The notes under the pieces: generated by a model
The model's input: the letters and a program-made list of their open reading frames with translations, nothing else
Database searches by the model: none
Told to the model about the DNA's origin: nothing
Made by a program: the position numbers and the translations under genes
Part shown: one piece after another, positions 42,872 through 55,141 of the stretch
Position numbering within the stretch: the stretch's first letter is position 1
Layout: each line of letters opens with the position of its first letter
Source of the DNA: an uncultured Reyranella sp.
GTDB taxonomy: Bacteria > Pseudomonadota > Alphaproteobacteria > Reyranellales > Reyranellaceae
Direction: 5' to 3'
DNA: 64,000 nt
Assembly: GCF_945957355.1 (NCBI RefSeq)
Contig: NZ_CAMFKM010000007.1
Span: forward strand, 1 to 64,000

Positions 42872-43717
42872 TCAAACCGGGTTCGTCGGGCCCGAAGTCA
42901 AGCGCCGCATGTGGCGGCGCATGCCGTGATAGTCGTTGATGGCATTGTGCATCGTGCGCCGGTTGTCCCAGATCGTGATCGTGCCGGGTTTCCAGTGGAC
43001 GCGGCAGGTGAACTCGGGCCGGGTCGCATGCGCCTGCAGCCAGTCGATCATCGGCTTGCTTTCCTCCGGCGTCATGCCCTCGAAAGCGACGGTGTGGCCG
43101 ATGCTGCAATAGAGCGCCTTCTGGCCGGTCTCGTCGATCGTGCGCACGATCGGATGCACAGCCTCATATGAATCGGCATCCTCGGTGCCGGTGATCTTCA
43201 TGCCGCCGACCACCGAATGGTGCGCCTTGCGGCCGCCAAGATGCTTGAGGCCAGCACTGTTCACGCCCCTGAGCGTGCCCAGCATCTCCTTCATGCGATC
43301 CGAGAGACTCTCGTAGGCCGCGACCATGTCGCAATAGAGCGTGTCGCCGCCCCGCTCGGGCGTCTCCAGCGCATAGAGCAGGGTCGCGAGCGGCGGGGTC
43401 TTCATGTAGGTCGTGTCGGAATGCCAGCCGCCGCCGAAATTGCGCTTCTCGGACGGCTCCTTGACGATGTCGAACAGGAACGGGAAGTCGTCCATGCCCT
43501 TCACGAAGGGATAGTGGTTGGGCTCGCCGAAGCGTGCGCCCACGTCCATCATGCCCTGCGGCGACAGCTCCTGGTCGCGGATCGCGATCACCTTGTAGTC
43601 GAGGAACGCCTGGTGGACTTGCGCCCAGTCATGGTTGTCCATGGTACGCAGGTCGACACCCGTCACCTCGGCGCCGAGGGAACCTGCAATCGGCGTCACG
43701 GTGATGCTGCTGGCCAT
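42872..43717 (-). CDS. TauD/TfdA-family Fe(II)/2-oxoglutarate dioxygenase
   Basis: A 281-residue oxygenase. Iron ligands His99 and Asp101 are in GGWHSDTTY and His257 in TIWDNRRTMHNAI; Arg268 probably binds 2-oxoglutarate. The N-terminal ITVTPIAGSLGAEVTGVDL is typical. The start at 43717 has AGGAG seven bases upstream. It hydroxylates or desulfonates a small acid such as taurine, alkyl sulfate or a phenoxyacid. Divergent from the IlvD-type gene across 167 bases, suggesting co-regulation. Confidence 0.93.
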   Translation of the reverse strand: MASSITVTPIAGSLGAEVTGVDLRTMDNHDWAQVHQAFLDYKVIAIRDQELSPQGMMDVGARFGEPNHYPFVKGMDDFPFLFDIVKEPSEKRNFGGGWHSDTTYMKTPPLATLLYALETPERGGDTLYCDMVAAYESLSDRMKEMLGTLRGVNSAGLKHLGGRKAHHSVVGGMKITGTEDADSYEAVHPIVRTIDETGQKALYCSIGHTVAFEGMTPEESKPMIDWLQAHATRPEFTCRVHWKPGTITIWDNRRTMHNAINDYHGMRRHMRRLTSGPTNPV

Positions 43718-43884
43718 ACGTTTCTCCTGAGTCTGCTTCTTCTTCAGGGGAGCAATTAAAGACCCTGCCCGCCGGCAACGGCAATCACCTGACCAAATGG
43801 CAGGTTCCGCGTCGCGAGCCCCGGCGCATAGCCGGCAGCCCGTGTCGGCGGGTAAACTTCGGGGCAAAACCAAACGGATACGGG

Positions 43885-45603
43885 ATGAAAAAAGACAGCA
43901 GCACCTTCTGGAAAAAATCGCGGGTCGAACTCCGGGCCGCCGGCTTCGAGCCAGACAAGACGGCCCAAGCCAGCGCCGTGGTCACGATCGCGAGCGCCTA
44001 CACCAACGCCCATCGCTGCAACAACCGGGTGCGCACGATCAGCGATCTGCTGGTCGAGCTGCTGGCCGAGCGCGGCGGCAATGGGTTGATCGTCGGGGCG
44101 CCGGCCGTGTCCGATGCGCTGACCCAGGGCACCCCAACCGCAGGCTACAGTCTGGTGTCGCGCGACGTCGTGGCCGACTGCTTCGAGATCGGACACTACG
44201 CCCATCACGGCGATGCGATGATCGTGATCTCCGGCTGCGACAAGACCGGCGCCGCTGCTCTGATGCCGCTCGCCCGCACCAACGCCTTCGGCCTAGTGCT
44301 CTATCCCGGCACCAGCTCGCCCGGCCGCGTCTCGTTCGGCGCCTGGGCGGCGAAGGGCAACAACCTCACCATCATGGACTATGTCGAGGGCCGGGCCGCC
44401 AACGAGGCCGGCCGCATCTCCGGCGAGGAGCTGCTCGAGCTCGAGAGCAACGTCATGCCGGGCAGCGGCACCTGCGGCGCGATGTTCACCGCCAACACGA
44501 TGAGCACCATCGCCGAGGCGATCGGCATGATGCTGCCGCGCGGCGCCTCGCATCCGGCCGACTACAAGGCCGGCAGCGACATCCATGCCGACGTGCAGGC
44601 CCAGGCAAAGGCGTCGGTCGACGCGCTCTATCGGCTGATGGAGGCCGGCATCCGTCCGCGCGACATCATGACGGAGAAGGCCTTCGAAAACGCCATCGCC
44701 ACCGTCTATGCGATGGGCGGATCGACCAACATGTACCTCCACCTGCTGGCCATCGCGCGCGAAGCGCAGGTGCCGATCACCATCGAGCGCATCCAGCAGG
44801 TCGGCGAGAAGGTGCCGCTGATCTGCAATCTCCAGCCGCACGGGCCTTACGCGATGGTGAGCCTGCACGAGATCGGCGGCGTGCCCATCGTGATGAAGGA
44901 GCTGCTGCGCCACGGTTTCCTCCATGGCGATGTCATGACCGTGACCGGCAAGACGCTGGCCGAGAACCTGGCTTCCGTGCCCACCCTCGAAGAGCTGGGC
45001 CCGCAGGACATCGTCGTATCCGTATCGAAGCCTTCGGCGCCAGCGAACAATCATATCAGCGTGCTGAAGGGCAACCTCGCGCCGGAGAGCTGCCTCCTCA
45101 AGCTGAGCGGCAAGACGCTGGAAAAGGGAGAGTTCCGCGGCATCGCGCGCGTCTTCGAGTCCGAGGCCGACACGATGAAGGCGATCCGTGCCGGCGAGGT
45201 CGTGCCCGGCAACGTCGTCGTCGTGCGCAACGTCGGCCCGGTGGGCGGTCCCGGCATGCCCGAGATGGTGATGCTCACCATCCAGCTGCAGGGGCGCGGC
45301 CTGGGCGAGGACGTGGCCCTGATCACCGACGGGCGCTTCTCGGGCGTCAGCCACGGCATCCTGATCGGCCACATCTCACCGGAAGCGGCGCGCGGCGGCC
45401 CGATCGCCGCGGTGCGCGACGGCGACACGATCGTCATCGATCCGAATGCGCGAACCCTGAACCTCGAAATCTCGGACGAGGAGCTGGCCCGCCGCATGGC
45501 CGACTGGCGCCCGCCCGCCCCGGAAGACCGCCCGCGCCCAGGCTCCGTGCACGACAAATACACGAAGCTGGTTTCGTCGGCGCATTACGGTTGCGTAGTC
45601 TAA
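43885..45603 (+). CDS. IlvD/Edd-family dehydratase (sugar-acid or dihydroxy-acid dehydratase)
   Basis: A 572-residue Fe-S dehydratase. Cluster cysteines are Cys45 (AHRCNN), Cys118 (SGCDKTGAA) and Cys197 (GSGTCGAMFTANTM). VYAMGGSTNMYLHLLAI and DGRFSGVSHG near the C-terminus are conserved active-site segments. With a separate ilvD expected elsewhere and catabolic neighbours, a sugar-acid dehydratase (pentonate/arabinonate type) is as likely as branched-chain synthesis. Convergent with the RutA-like gene behind a strong hairpin. Confidence 0.9.
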   Translation: MKKDSSTFWKKSRVELRAAGFEPDKTAQASAVVTIASAYTNAHRCNNRVRTISDLLVELLAERGGNGLIVGAPAVSDALTQGTPTAGYSLVSRDVVADCFEIGHYAHHGDAMIVISGCDKTGAAALMPLARTNAFGLVLYPGTSSPGRVSFGAWAAKGNNLTIMDYVEGRAANEAGRISGEELLELESNVMPGSGTCGAMFTANTMSTIAEAIGMMLPRGASHPADYKAGSDIHADVQAQAKASVDALYRLMEAGIRPRDIMTEKAFENAIATVYAMGGSTNMYLHLLAIAREAQVPITIERIQQVGEKVPLICNLQPHGPYAMVSLHEIGGVPIVMKELLRHGFLHGDVMTVTGKTLAENLASVPTLEELGPQDIVVSVSKPSAPANNHISVLKGNLAPESCLLKLSGKTLEKGEFRGIARVFESEADTMKAIRAGEVVPGNVVVVRNVGPVGGPGMPEMVMLTIQLQGRGLGEDVALITDGRFSGVSHGILIGHISPEAARGGPIAAVRDGDTIVIDPNARTLNLEISDEELARRMADWRPPAPEDRPRPGSVHDKYTKLVSSAHYGCVV

Positions 45604-45607
45604 GCCA

Positions 45608-45637
45608 TGGAGCGCGCCACTGGAGCGGCGCGCTCCA
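45608..45637. terminator. Strong bidirectional hairpin terminator
   Basis: TGGAGCGCGCC (45608-45618) and GGCGCGCTCCA (45627-45637) form a perfect 11-base stem with an 8-base loop, exactly between the convergent dehydratase and RutA-like genes. Confidence 0.65.
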
Positions 45638-45641
45638 ATGA

Positions 45642-46724
<1,083 letters not shown>

Positions 46725-46831
46725 CCTGCACCTGCCTTTGATACCGGACAGGCAGCAAGCGTCATGCCAGCGGTGGTGCACGGGCTCCGGGCGTTTTCCG
46801 GTCCCAAATGGCACAGAATCTGCTGACTCGA

Positions 46832-46845
46832 CCTGTATAGACAGG
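46832..46845. promoter_or_regulatory. Candidate HutC/GntR operator between rutA-like and phyH-like genes
   Basis: CCTGT-ATAG-ACAGG is a perfect palindrome containing TGTATAGACA, the style of site bound by HutC/GntR proteins. It lies 13 bases before the plus-strand start at 46859 and ~108 bases before rutA. Confidence 0.6.
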
Positions 46846-46858
46846 CTACAGGTTAGGC

Positions 46859-47668
46859 ATGGGGACCGAACAGAATTTGCCGGAGACGGACGACTCGGCG
46901 GAGCGCTATCGGCAGGATGGCGCCATCGTCCTGCGCGGCGTCTTCGACGCCTGGGTCGAACCGCTGCGCGCCGGGGTCGAGGCGCTGATGGCCAATCCCA
47001 GCTCGCTCGAACGCACCGTCCGGCCGGCCGATGGCTCCGCCCCTTTCTTCCAGGACCTGTGCAACTGGCAGCGCATCCCCGAATTCGAGGCCTTCGTCTG
47101 GAAATCGCCGGCCGCGGCGATCGCGGCCCGCCTCATGGGCTCGCGCACCGCGCGCTTTTTCCATGACCATGTGCTGGTGAAACAGCCGGGCGGCAGCACG
47201 GTCACGCCCTGGCACCAGGACCAGCCCTACTATTTCGTCGAGGGCCGGCAGAGCGTCAGCTTCTGGATCCCGCTCGATCCCGTGTCGCGCGATGTCGTGA
47301 TGGAATGCATCAAGGGTTCGCACCTCTGGGGCAAGGGCTTCCGCCCCATGCGCTTCGACGGCACGCGGCTTTATGCCAACGACGATTTCGAGGTGATGCC
47401 CGACATCGAGGCGATGCGCCCGACGCTCGACATCGCGGGCTGGGACATGCAGCCGGGCGATGCCATCGCCTTCAATTTCAGCACCGTCCACGGCGCGCCG
47501 GCGAACCAGTCGCCGCGCGCACGCCGTGTCTTCTCGGCGCGCTGGGTCGGCGACGACGCGGTGTTCGCCAAGCGCGCCGGACGGACTTCACCACCTTTCC
47601 CCGACCTCAGCTTCGAAGGCGGCGCCCCGTTCGACGCCCCGATCTTCCCCGTCGTCTATCGTTCGTAA
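46859..47668 (+). CDS. Phytanoyl-CoA dioxygenase (PhyH)-family oxygenase
   Basis: A 269-residue Fe(II)/2-oxoglutarate oxygenase. Iron ligands His119 and Asp121 in [11 protein letters not shown] and His211 in [11 protein letters not shown]; Arg220 likely binds 2-oxoglutarate. [16 protein letters not shown] is a family marker. It is followed after 22 bases by an ABC transporter operon ending in hutC, so it probably acts on the imported compound. Substrate unknown; small PhyH enzymes act on varied acids, amines and their derivatives. Confidence 0.9.
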   Translation: MGTEQNLPETDDSAERYRQDGAIVLRGVFDAWVEPLRAGVEALMANPSSLERTVRPADGSAPFFQDLCNWQRIPEFEAFVWKSPAAAIAARLMGSRTARFFHDHVLVKQPGGSTVTPWHQDQPYYFVEGRQSVSFWIPLDPVSRDVVMECIKGSHLWGKGFRPMRFDGTRLYANDDFEVMPDIEAMRPTLDIAGWDMQPGDAIAFNFSTVHGAPANQSPRARRVFSARWVGDDAVFAKRAGRTSPPFPDLSFEGGAPFDAPIFPVVYRS

Positions 47669-47690
47669 CACTCACGCCAGGAGCTCATCG

Positions 47691-48644
47691 ATGTCCAAGT
47701 TCACAGCATTTGCCGCCGTCGTTGCGGCGGCGGCCTTCGCCGGCGGCGCCCAGGCGCAGGACACCAAGGTCGCCATCGGCATTTCCGGCTGGACCGGCTT
47801 CGCGCCGATCACGCTCGCCAAGGAGGCCGGCATCTACAAGGCCAACGGCCTCGACGTGACGATCAAGAAGATCCCGCAGAAGGACCGCCACCTCGCGATC
47901 GCCTCCGGCGACCTGCAGTGCGCCGCCACGACGGTGGAGACCTGGATCGTGTGGAACGCCAACGGCATCGCCACCACCCAGCTCTTCAAGATGGACCAGG
48001 GCATGGGCTCGGACGGCATCGTCGCCCGCAACGACATCTCCAAGGTCACCGACCTCAAGGGCAAGACCATCGCCGCTTCGGCGCCGGGCACCAACCCGCA
48101 CTTCACCCTGGCGTGGATACTGAAGAAGAACGGCATGTCCCTGAAGGACGTGAAGCTCGTCACCCTCGAGCCGGCACCCGCCGCCAATGCCTTCGTCACC
48201 GGCAAGGACCTCGACGCCGCCGTGACCTACGAGCCCTATCTCAGCCTGGTGCGCGACAAGCCCGAGACCGGCAAGCTGATCGCCGATTCGCTGCAATACC
48301 CGATGGTGTTCGATTCGTTCGGCTGCACGCCGAAGTTCATCAAGGAGAACCCGAAGGCCGTGAAGGCGCTGGTCGAAAGCTACTTCCAGGCCCTCGACAT
48401 GATCCAGAAGGACAAGCAGAAGGCCTTCACGATCATGGGCGCCGACGTGAAGCAGACCGCCGAGCAGTTCGAGAAGTCGCAGGCCAAGATCAAGTGGGCT
48501 GACCGCGAAGCCAACAAGAAGTTCTTCAGCGGCGAGATCCAGGCCTTCAACAAGGAAGCCGCCGAGCTGCTGCTCGAGATCGGCGTGATCAAGAGCAAGC
48601 CCGACAACATGGATACGCTCTTCGACACGACGTACATCAAGTAG
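47691..48644 (+). CDS. ABC transporter substrate-binding protein (NitT/TauT type)
   Basis: A 317-residue periplasmic protein. A signal peptide (MSKFTAFAAVVAAAAFAGGA, cleavage after AQA) precedes the fold: ISGWTGFAPITLAKEAGIYK, LAIASGDLQCAATTVETWIV, GKTIAASAPGTNPHFTLAWI and the tail typical of SsuA/TauA-like proteins. GGAG precedes the ATG. With the permease and ATPase it imports a small organic solute; genetic linkage with hutC suggests an imidazole, urocanate or related nitrogen compound. Confidence 0.92.
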   Translation: MSKFTAFAAVVAAAAFAGGAQAQDTKVAIGISGWTGFAPITLAKEAGIYKANGLDVTIKKIPQKDRHLAIASGDLQCAATTVETWIVWNANGIATTQLFKMDQGMGSDGIVARNDISKVTDLKGKTIAASAPGTNPHFTLAWILKKNGMSLKDVKLVTLEPAPAANAFVTGKDLDAAVTYEPYLSLVRDKPETGKLIADSLQYPMVFDSFGCTPKFIKENPKAVKALVESYFQALDMIQKDKQKAFTIMGADVKQTAEQFEKSQAKIKWADREANKKFFSGEIQAFNKEAAELLLEIGVIKSKPDNMDTLFDTTYIK

Positions 48645-48655
48645 CCAGCCTTTTG

Positions 48656-48770
48656 CCTCCCCCGTCAGCGGGGGAGGTGCCTCGTCTTACGAGGCGGAGG
48701 GGTCATGCCCCCTCCGTCGGCGTAGGACGCCGACACCTTCCCATCGGAATGGGGAGGAAGGTTTGAGAAG
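48656..48770. repeat. String of four perfect hairpins inside a transporter operon
   Basis: Arms: 48656-48664/48669-48677 (9 bases), 48679-48685/48689-48695 (7), 48696-48702/48709-48715 (7) and 48716-48723/48727-48734 (8), with a weaker one to ~48765. They fill the gap between the binding-protein and permease genes. The element type resembles REP-like intergenic repeats. It could protect the upstream mRNA end and lower expression of the permease. Confidence 0.75.
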
Positions 48771-48775
48771 AGATC

Positions 48776-49552
48776 ATGAAACTGCTGGTTCCCGTCAAAC
48801 GGGAGAATCGCATCGTCCTGGGCGTGGCGTTCTTCGTCGCCTTCGTCGCGCTCTGGTCCCTGATCACCTGGACCGGGGCCGTCCCGAAGCACTTCCTCGC
48901 CTCTCCCTGGCAGACGCTGGTTTCCGGGTGGAGCCTCTTCGCCACCCAGGGTTTCAGCTACGACGTCGGCATGACCATCTGGCGCGTCGTCGGCGGCTTC
49001 GTGCTTGCCGCCATCATTGCCGTGCCGCTCGGCATCGCGATGGGCGTCTACAAGCCGATCGAAGCCTTCTTCGAGCCCTTCGTTTCCTTTGCGCGCTATC
49101 TGCCGGCCTCGGCCTTCATCCCGCTGCTGATCCTGTGGGTCGGAATCGGCGAGGCGCAGAAACTCACCGTCATCTTCATCGGCTGCTTCTTCCAGCTCAC
49201 CCTCATGATCACCATGATCGTCGCCGGCACGCGCCGCGACCTGGTGGAAGCGGCCTATACGCTCGGCAGCAAGGACACCGGCGTGATCCGCCGGGTCGTC
49301 CTGCCCGGCGCCGCGCCCGACATCGCCGAGGCGCTGCGTCAGGTGCTGGGACTGGGCTGGACCTACATCATCGTCGCCGAGCTGATCGGCGCCTCCTCGG
49401 GCATCGGCCATATGATCACCGACAGCCAGGCGCTGATGGCGACCGACCACATCATCGCGGGCATCGTGGTGATCGGCCTGGTCGGCCTGCTCTCGGACCT
49501 GGCCTTCAAGAAGGTGAACCAGTACCTCTTCGCGTGGAGCCTGCTGCGATGA
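48776..49552 (+). CDS. ABC transporter permease (NitT/TauT type)
   Basis: A 258-residue inner-membrane permease with about six helices. The EAA loop is VEAAYTLGSKDTGVIRRVVLP, with PGAAPDIAEALRQVLGLGWT following. VPKHFLASPWQTLVSGWSLF near the start is typical of SsuC/TauC. Its TGA overlaps the ATPase gene's ATG (ATGA), so the two are translationally coupled. Confidence 0.93.
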   Translation: MKLLVPVKRENRIVLGVAFFVAFVALWSLITWTGAVPKHFLASPWQTLVSGWSLFATQGFSYDVGMTIWRVVGGFVLAAIIAVPLGIAMGVYKPIEAFFEPFVSFARYLPASAFIPLLILWVGIGEAQKLTVIFIGCFFQLTLMITMIVAGTRRDLVEAAYTLGSKDTGVIRRVVLPGAAPDIAEALRQVLGLGWTYIIVAELIGASSGIGHMITDSQALMATDHIIAGIVVIGLVGLLSDLAFKKVNQYLFAWSLLR

Positions 49553-50331
49553 GCCGGCTGTCGATCCGTGGCGTTTCCAAGATCTTTCCCGGCCACAAGC
49601 GCAACGTACCGCCGACGCAGGCTCTGCTGCCGGTCGACCTCGAGGTCGGCGACAACGATTTCATTACCGTGCTGGGTCCGTCGGGCTGCGGCAAGTCCAC
49701 CCTGCTGCGGCTGGTCGCCGGGCTCGAGACGCCGACGACAGGCGAGATCAACCTCGACGGCACGAATATCGTGGGCGCTGGTGCCGACCGCGGCGTCGTG
49801 TTCCAGAGCTACACGCTCTTCCCGTGGCTGAACGTGCGCCAGAACATCTGCTTCGGGCTGCGCGAAAAGGGCATGAAGCTCTCGGAGCAGCGCGAGATCA
49901 GCGACCGCTTCATCGCCCAGGTCGGCCTGCGCGGCTTCGAGGATCATTTTCCCAAGCAGCTCTCGGGCGGCATGCAGCAGAGGGTGGCGATCGCCCGCGC
50001 GCTGGCCAATGATCCCAAGATCCTGCTGCTCGACGAACCGTTCGGTGCGCTCGACAACCAGACGCGCGTCCTGATGCAGGAGCTGCTGCTCGGCATCTGG
50101 GAGCAGGCGCAGAAGACGGTGATGTTCATCACCCATGACATCGACGAGGCGATCTTCATGGCCAGCCGCGTCGTCGTGTTCAGCGCCCGCCCGGGCCGCA
50201 TCAAGACCGAGCTGACCGTCGACCTGCCCCATCCCCGGCACTACACGGTCAAGACGACGCCTGAGTTCATGGCGCTGAAGGCCCGCCTCACCGAGGAGAT
50301 CCGGGTCGAAGCCATCGCTGCGGATCACTGA
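49549..50331 (+). CDS. ABC transporter ATPase (NitT/TauT type)
   Basis: A 260-residue ATPase. Walker A GPSGCGKSTLLRL, Q-loop VVFQSYTLFPWLNV, signature LSGGMQQRVAIARAL, Walker B ILLLDEPFGALD and switch His in MFITHDIDEAIF, in the style of SsuB/TauB. Eight bases separate it from hutC downstream. Confidence 0.95.
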   Translation: MSRLSIRGVSKIFPGHKRNVPPTQALLPVDLEVGDNDFITVLGPSGCGKSTLLRLVAGLETPTTGEINLDGTNIVGAGADRGVVFQSYTLFPWLNVRQNICFGLREKGMKLSEQREISDRFIAQVGLRGFEDHFPKQLSGGMQQRVAIARALANDPKILLLDEPFGALDNQTRVLMQELLLGIWEQAQKTVMFITHDIDEAIFMASRVVVFSARPGRIKTELTVDLPHPRHYTVKTTPEFMALKARLTEEIRVEAIAADH

Positions 50332-50338
50332 GGGGCCG

Positions 50339-51064
50339 ATGGAACCGACCGCGCTCTACCAGCAGGTCGAGGACTACATCGTGCGCCACATCCAGGACGG
50401 ATCCTGGCCGCCCGGCCACCGCCTGCCCTCGGAGCATGAGCTGGTGAGCCGGTTCGGCATGTCGCGCATGACGGTCAACCGCGCCCTTCGGGACCTCGTC
50501 CAGCAGGGACGGATCGTGCGGGTTGCGGGCGTCGGCAGCTTTGTCGCCGAGGACAAGCCGCAATCGACCCTGCTGCACATCGCCAGCATCGCCCGCGAAG
50601 TCCGCCAGCGCGGACACGACTATCGCTGCGCCTTGCTCTCGGCCGAGCGGGTCGCAGCCCCCGGCGACATCGCCGCCTGGCTTGACCTGCGCTCGGGCCA
50701 GTCGGTCTTTCACTCGGTGTGCCTTCACCTCGAGAACGAGGTCCCGGTGCAGTTCGAGGACCGCTACGTCAACCCGCAGGTGGTGCCGGGCTTCCTGGAG
50801 CAGGATTTCAACGTTATCCCGCCGGGTGAGTATCTGGTGCAGAACGTGCCGTTCGACGAGATCGAGCATGTCGTCGATGCCGTCCTGCCGACGCCCGAGC
50901 AGGCAAACTGCCTGCAGATCGATCCGGCAGAGCCCTGCCTGATGCTGACCCGCCGTACCTGGACGCGCACGAAGCCGGTCACGATGGTGCGATGCCTGCA
51001 CCCCTCATCGCGGTACAGGCTGGGCTGCCGCTTCGACGCGGTGGGAAATCAGAGATTCGGCTGA
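50339..51064 (+). CDS. hutC: HutC, histidine utilisation repressor (first copy)
   Basis: A 241-residue GntR-family regulator. The winged helix covers residues ~5-70 (ALYQQVEDYIVRHIQDGSWP, LPSEHELVSRFGMSRMTVNR). The UTRA ligand-binding domain follows from ~90 (ARGHDYR-type start HIASIAREVRQRGHDYRCAL; FEDRYVNPQVVPGFLEQDF is a HutC hallmark). In known systems HutC releases DNA on binding urocanate. It is the last gene of the transporter operon. Likely target sites are 46832-46845 and 56345-56366. Confidence 0.92.
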   Translation: MEPTALYQQVEDYIVRHIQDGSWPPGHRLPSEHELVSRFGMSRMTVNRALRDLVQQGRIVRVAGVGSFVAEDKPQSTLLHIASIAREVRQRGHDYRCALLSAERVAAPGDIAAWLDLRSGQSVFHSVCLHLENEVPVQFEDRYVNPQVVPGFLEQDFNVIPPGEYLVQNVPFDEIEHVVDAVLPTPEQANCLQIDPAEPCLMLTRRTWTRTKPVTMVRCLHPSSRYRLGCRFDAVGNQRFG

Positions 51065-51243
51065 TCGGCCCTGGTGGCCGTGAACGCAGCCCAGGAGCGT
51101 GAGGCCCGTTGCGCCCAGAGCGCTCGCTTCAGAGCGGCTTCGAGCCGTTCGCGGGCGGCCTTTTCGGCCGGTTCTTCGGGGCGGAGATCATCGCGGGGCA
51201 TATTGGACAAATGCCAGCCCCGCAAAAAAGTTGCGTTACAAGA

Positions 51244-51924
51244 TCATGTCGACCTGAGTTTCATCCCCGGCGGCGGCGCGGCGGCTTCCGGATCGACGGC
51301 GCGGATCACATAGGCGTGGGCTTCGGGCTCGTACTTGGCCCAAAGCCCGGCGAGTTCGGCGATAGGTTGAGCATGATCGTCGACCCTCAGATCGACATAG
51401 GGAAAGGACTCCCGGTCGACGACGAGCAAGGCCGCCGAGGTCACCGGCTGGAATTCACCGCCCGCCGCTTCGCCCGCCGCGAGCGCATCGATCAGGCGGC
51501 GCGCCAATGGCTTATCCGGCGAAGCCTCGAAAGCGGTCACCATGGCCTGCGGCAGCGACGCGGAGCGCACGATGTTGGCGATGGCGGCGCAATCCTTGCC
51601 TTGCGCCTCGCCGCGCTCGGCCCGGACATTGGCGCCGGAATAGACGGCGGTGCGGCCGGCGGCATCGATCAGCGCCAGTTGCCGCCAATGCCGATGTGGC
51701 GTCGCCGCAACCACGGCCTGCATGGCTTCCGGCGCCGAGAAGCCATGAGCCAGCAAGTCGAGCGCCAACGGCCCCAGCCTGGGATCGGTCCGATGCTGGG
51801 TCAGCGCCGCCCCAATGCCCGCCCGTGCATGTGAACAGCGCGAGCCGACCGAGATCGACGAGGTGGTGACGACAGCACCCAGCATGCCGGTGCGAGCACA
51901 GCGTCCGACGAGCGAGAAGGTCAT
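51244..51924 (-). CDS. DUF1028 family protein in the hut operon
   Basis: A 226-residue protein of the DUF1028 family, classed with Ntn hydrolases. It starts MTFSLVGRCARTGMLGAVVT and continues TSSISVGSRCSHARAGIGAA and ALTQHRTDPRLGPLALDLLA, all hallmarks. The end (AYVIRAVDPEAAAPPPGMKL) is short, without the peptidoglycan-binding domain some members carry. It is the last gene of hutI-hutH-hutU-DUF1028, 17 bases after hutU. HutF makes N-formylglutamate, but no hutG deformylase is present in the cluster, so this protein may remove the formyl group. That role is inferred. Confidence 0.88.
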   Translation of the reverse strand: MTFSLVGRCARTGMLGAVVTTSSISVGSRCSHARAGIGAALTQHRTDPRLGPLALDLLAHGFSAPEAMQAVVAATPHRHWRQLALIDAAGRTAVYSGANVRAERGEAQGKDCAAIANIVRSASLPQAMVTAFEASPDKPLARRLIDALAAGEAAGGEFQPVTSAALLVVDRESFPYVDLRVDDHAQPIAELAGLWAKYEPEAHAYVIRAVDPEAAAPPPGMKLRST

Positions 51925-51941
51925 GCTCGACTCCCTGAGAC

Positions 51942-53599
<1,658 letters not shown>

Positions 53600-53603
<4 letters not shown>

Positions 53604-55141
53604 GGTGTCTCCTGGAGTGCGGGCAGGAAGCCGGGGCCGACGGTGGCGACAATGACCCCGCTTGCGACGAGAGAAGTGGCCTTCTCCATGTCGGGATGGA
53701 AGTGACGGTCGTCCTCGAGATGCGGCACCTCGCGGCGCAGCAGGGTACGCACCGCCTCGAGCGGCGGGCTGGAAGCCAGCGGCCGGTGGAAGTCGCAGCC
53801 CTGTGCCGCCGCCAGCAACTCAATGCCGATCACGGAGGAGAGGTTGGCCGCCATGTCGAGCAGGCGTCGCGCGCCATGCGCGGCCATCGAGACATGGTCT
53901 TCCTGGTTGGCCGAGGTCGGGATCGAATCGACGCTGGCGGGATGGGCGCGCTGCTTGTTCTCCGAAACCAATGCCGCCGCCGTCACCTGCGGGATCATGA
54001 AGCCCGAGTTGAGGCCGGGCCGCGGCGTCAGGAAGGCCGGCAGGCCCGACAGCGCCGGATCGACCAGCATGGCGATGCGGCGTTCGGCCAGCGAGCCGAT
54101 CTCGCACAGCGCCAGCGCGATCATGTCGGCGGCGAAGGCCACCGGCTCGGCGTGAAAATTGCCGCCGGACAGCGCCTCTTCGGGATCGGTGAAGATCAGC
54201 GGATTGTCGGTGACGCCGTTGGCCTCTGTTTCCAGGGTCGCTGCCGCCTGGCGCAGGATGTCGAGCACGGCGCCCATGACCTGCGGCTGGCAGCGCAGGC
54301 AGTAGGGATCCTGCACCCGCTCGTCGCCCACCAGATGCGACGCGCGGATCGCCGAGCCCGCCATCAGGCCGCGCAACGCCTCCGCCGTCGCGATCTGGCC
54401 GCGGTGGCGCCGCAACAGGTGGATGCGCGGATCGAACGGCGCATCCGAACCGCGTGCCGCGTCGGTCGAGAGCGCACCGGTGACCAGCGCCGCGCCGTAG
54501 AGGTTCTCGGCCTCGAACAGGCCGGCCAGCGCATAGGCGGTCGAGAACTGCGTGCCATTCAGCAGCGCGAGCCCTTCCTTGGCGCCCAGCACCAGCGGCT
54601 TCAGTCCGAGATCACCCAGCGCCTTTGCAGCGGGGACCACTTCACCTTCGACGATGAACGAGCCGACGCCGATCATCGCCGCGCTCATATGGGCGAGCGG
54701 CGCGAGATCGCCCGAGGCGCCGACCGAGCCCTGGCAGGGCACGACGGGGGTCAGCCCCTCGGCCAGCAGCGTTTCCAGCAGCCGCACCGTCGCGGGTTGC
54801 ACGCCCGACGCACCCTGCGACAAGCTGCCGAGCTTCAACGCCATCATCAGGCGCACGACAGGCACGGGCATCGGCGCGCCGACGCCGGCGGCGTGGCTGA
54901 GCACGATGTTGCGCTGAAGGGTTTGCAGATCGGCTTCTTCGATTCGGACACTGGCCAGCTTTCCGAAGCCGGTGTTGATGCCGTAGACGGGCTGGTGCCT
55001 GGCAAGGATGGACGACACGGCCCGCGCCGACTTCTCGATCACTTCGTAAGCAGCGGGATCGAGGCTCACCGCGGCGCCGCGATAGATGTCGCGCCAGGCC
55101 GCCAGCGGAACGGTTCCGGGCGTGATCACGATCGCCTTCAT
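53600..55141 (-). CDS. hutH: HutH, histidine ammonia-lyase
   Basis: A 513-residue lyase converting histidine to urocanate and ammonia. The MIO cofactor precursor A142-S143-G144 lies in [14 protein letters not shown], and Tyr53 in [11 protein letters not shown] is the catalytic base region. NNxQ-like and [15 protein letters not shown] motifs follow ([16 protein letters not shown]). The Met at 55141 starts the family-typical [13 protein letters not shown]; it overlaps the hutI stop (ATGA). Confidence 0.97.

Noticed and set aside
43797..45641. 614-codon plus-strand frame overlapping the IlvD-type gene
   Set aside because: Arg/His/Gly-rich shadow of the real gene in another frame, with no recognisable motif.
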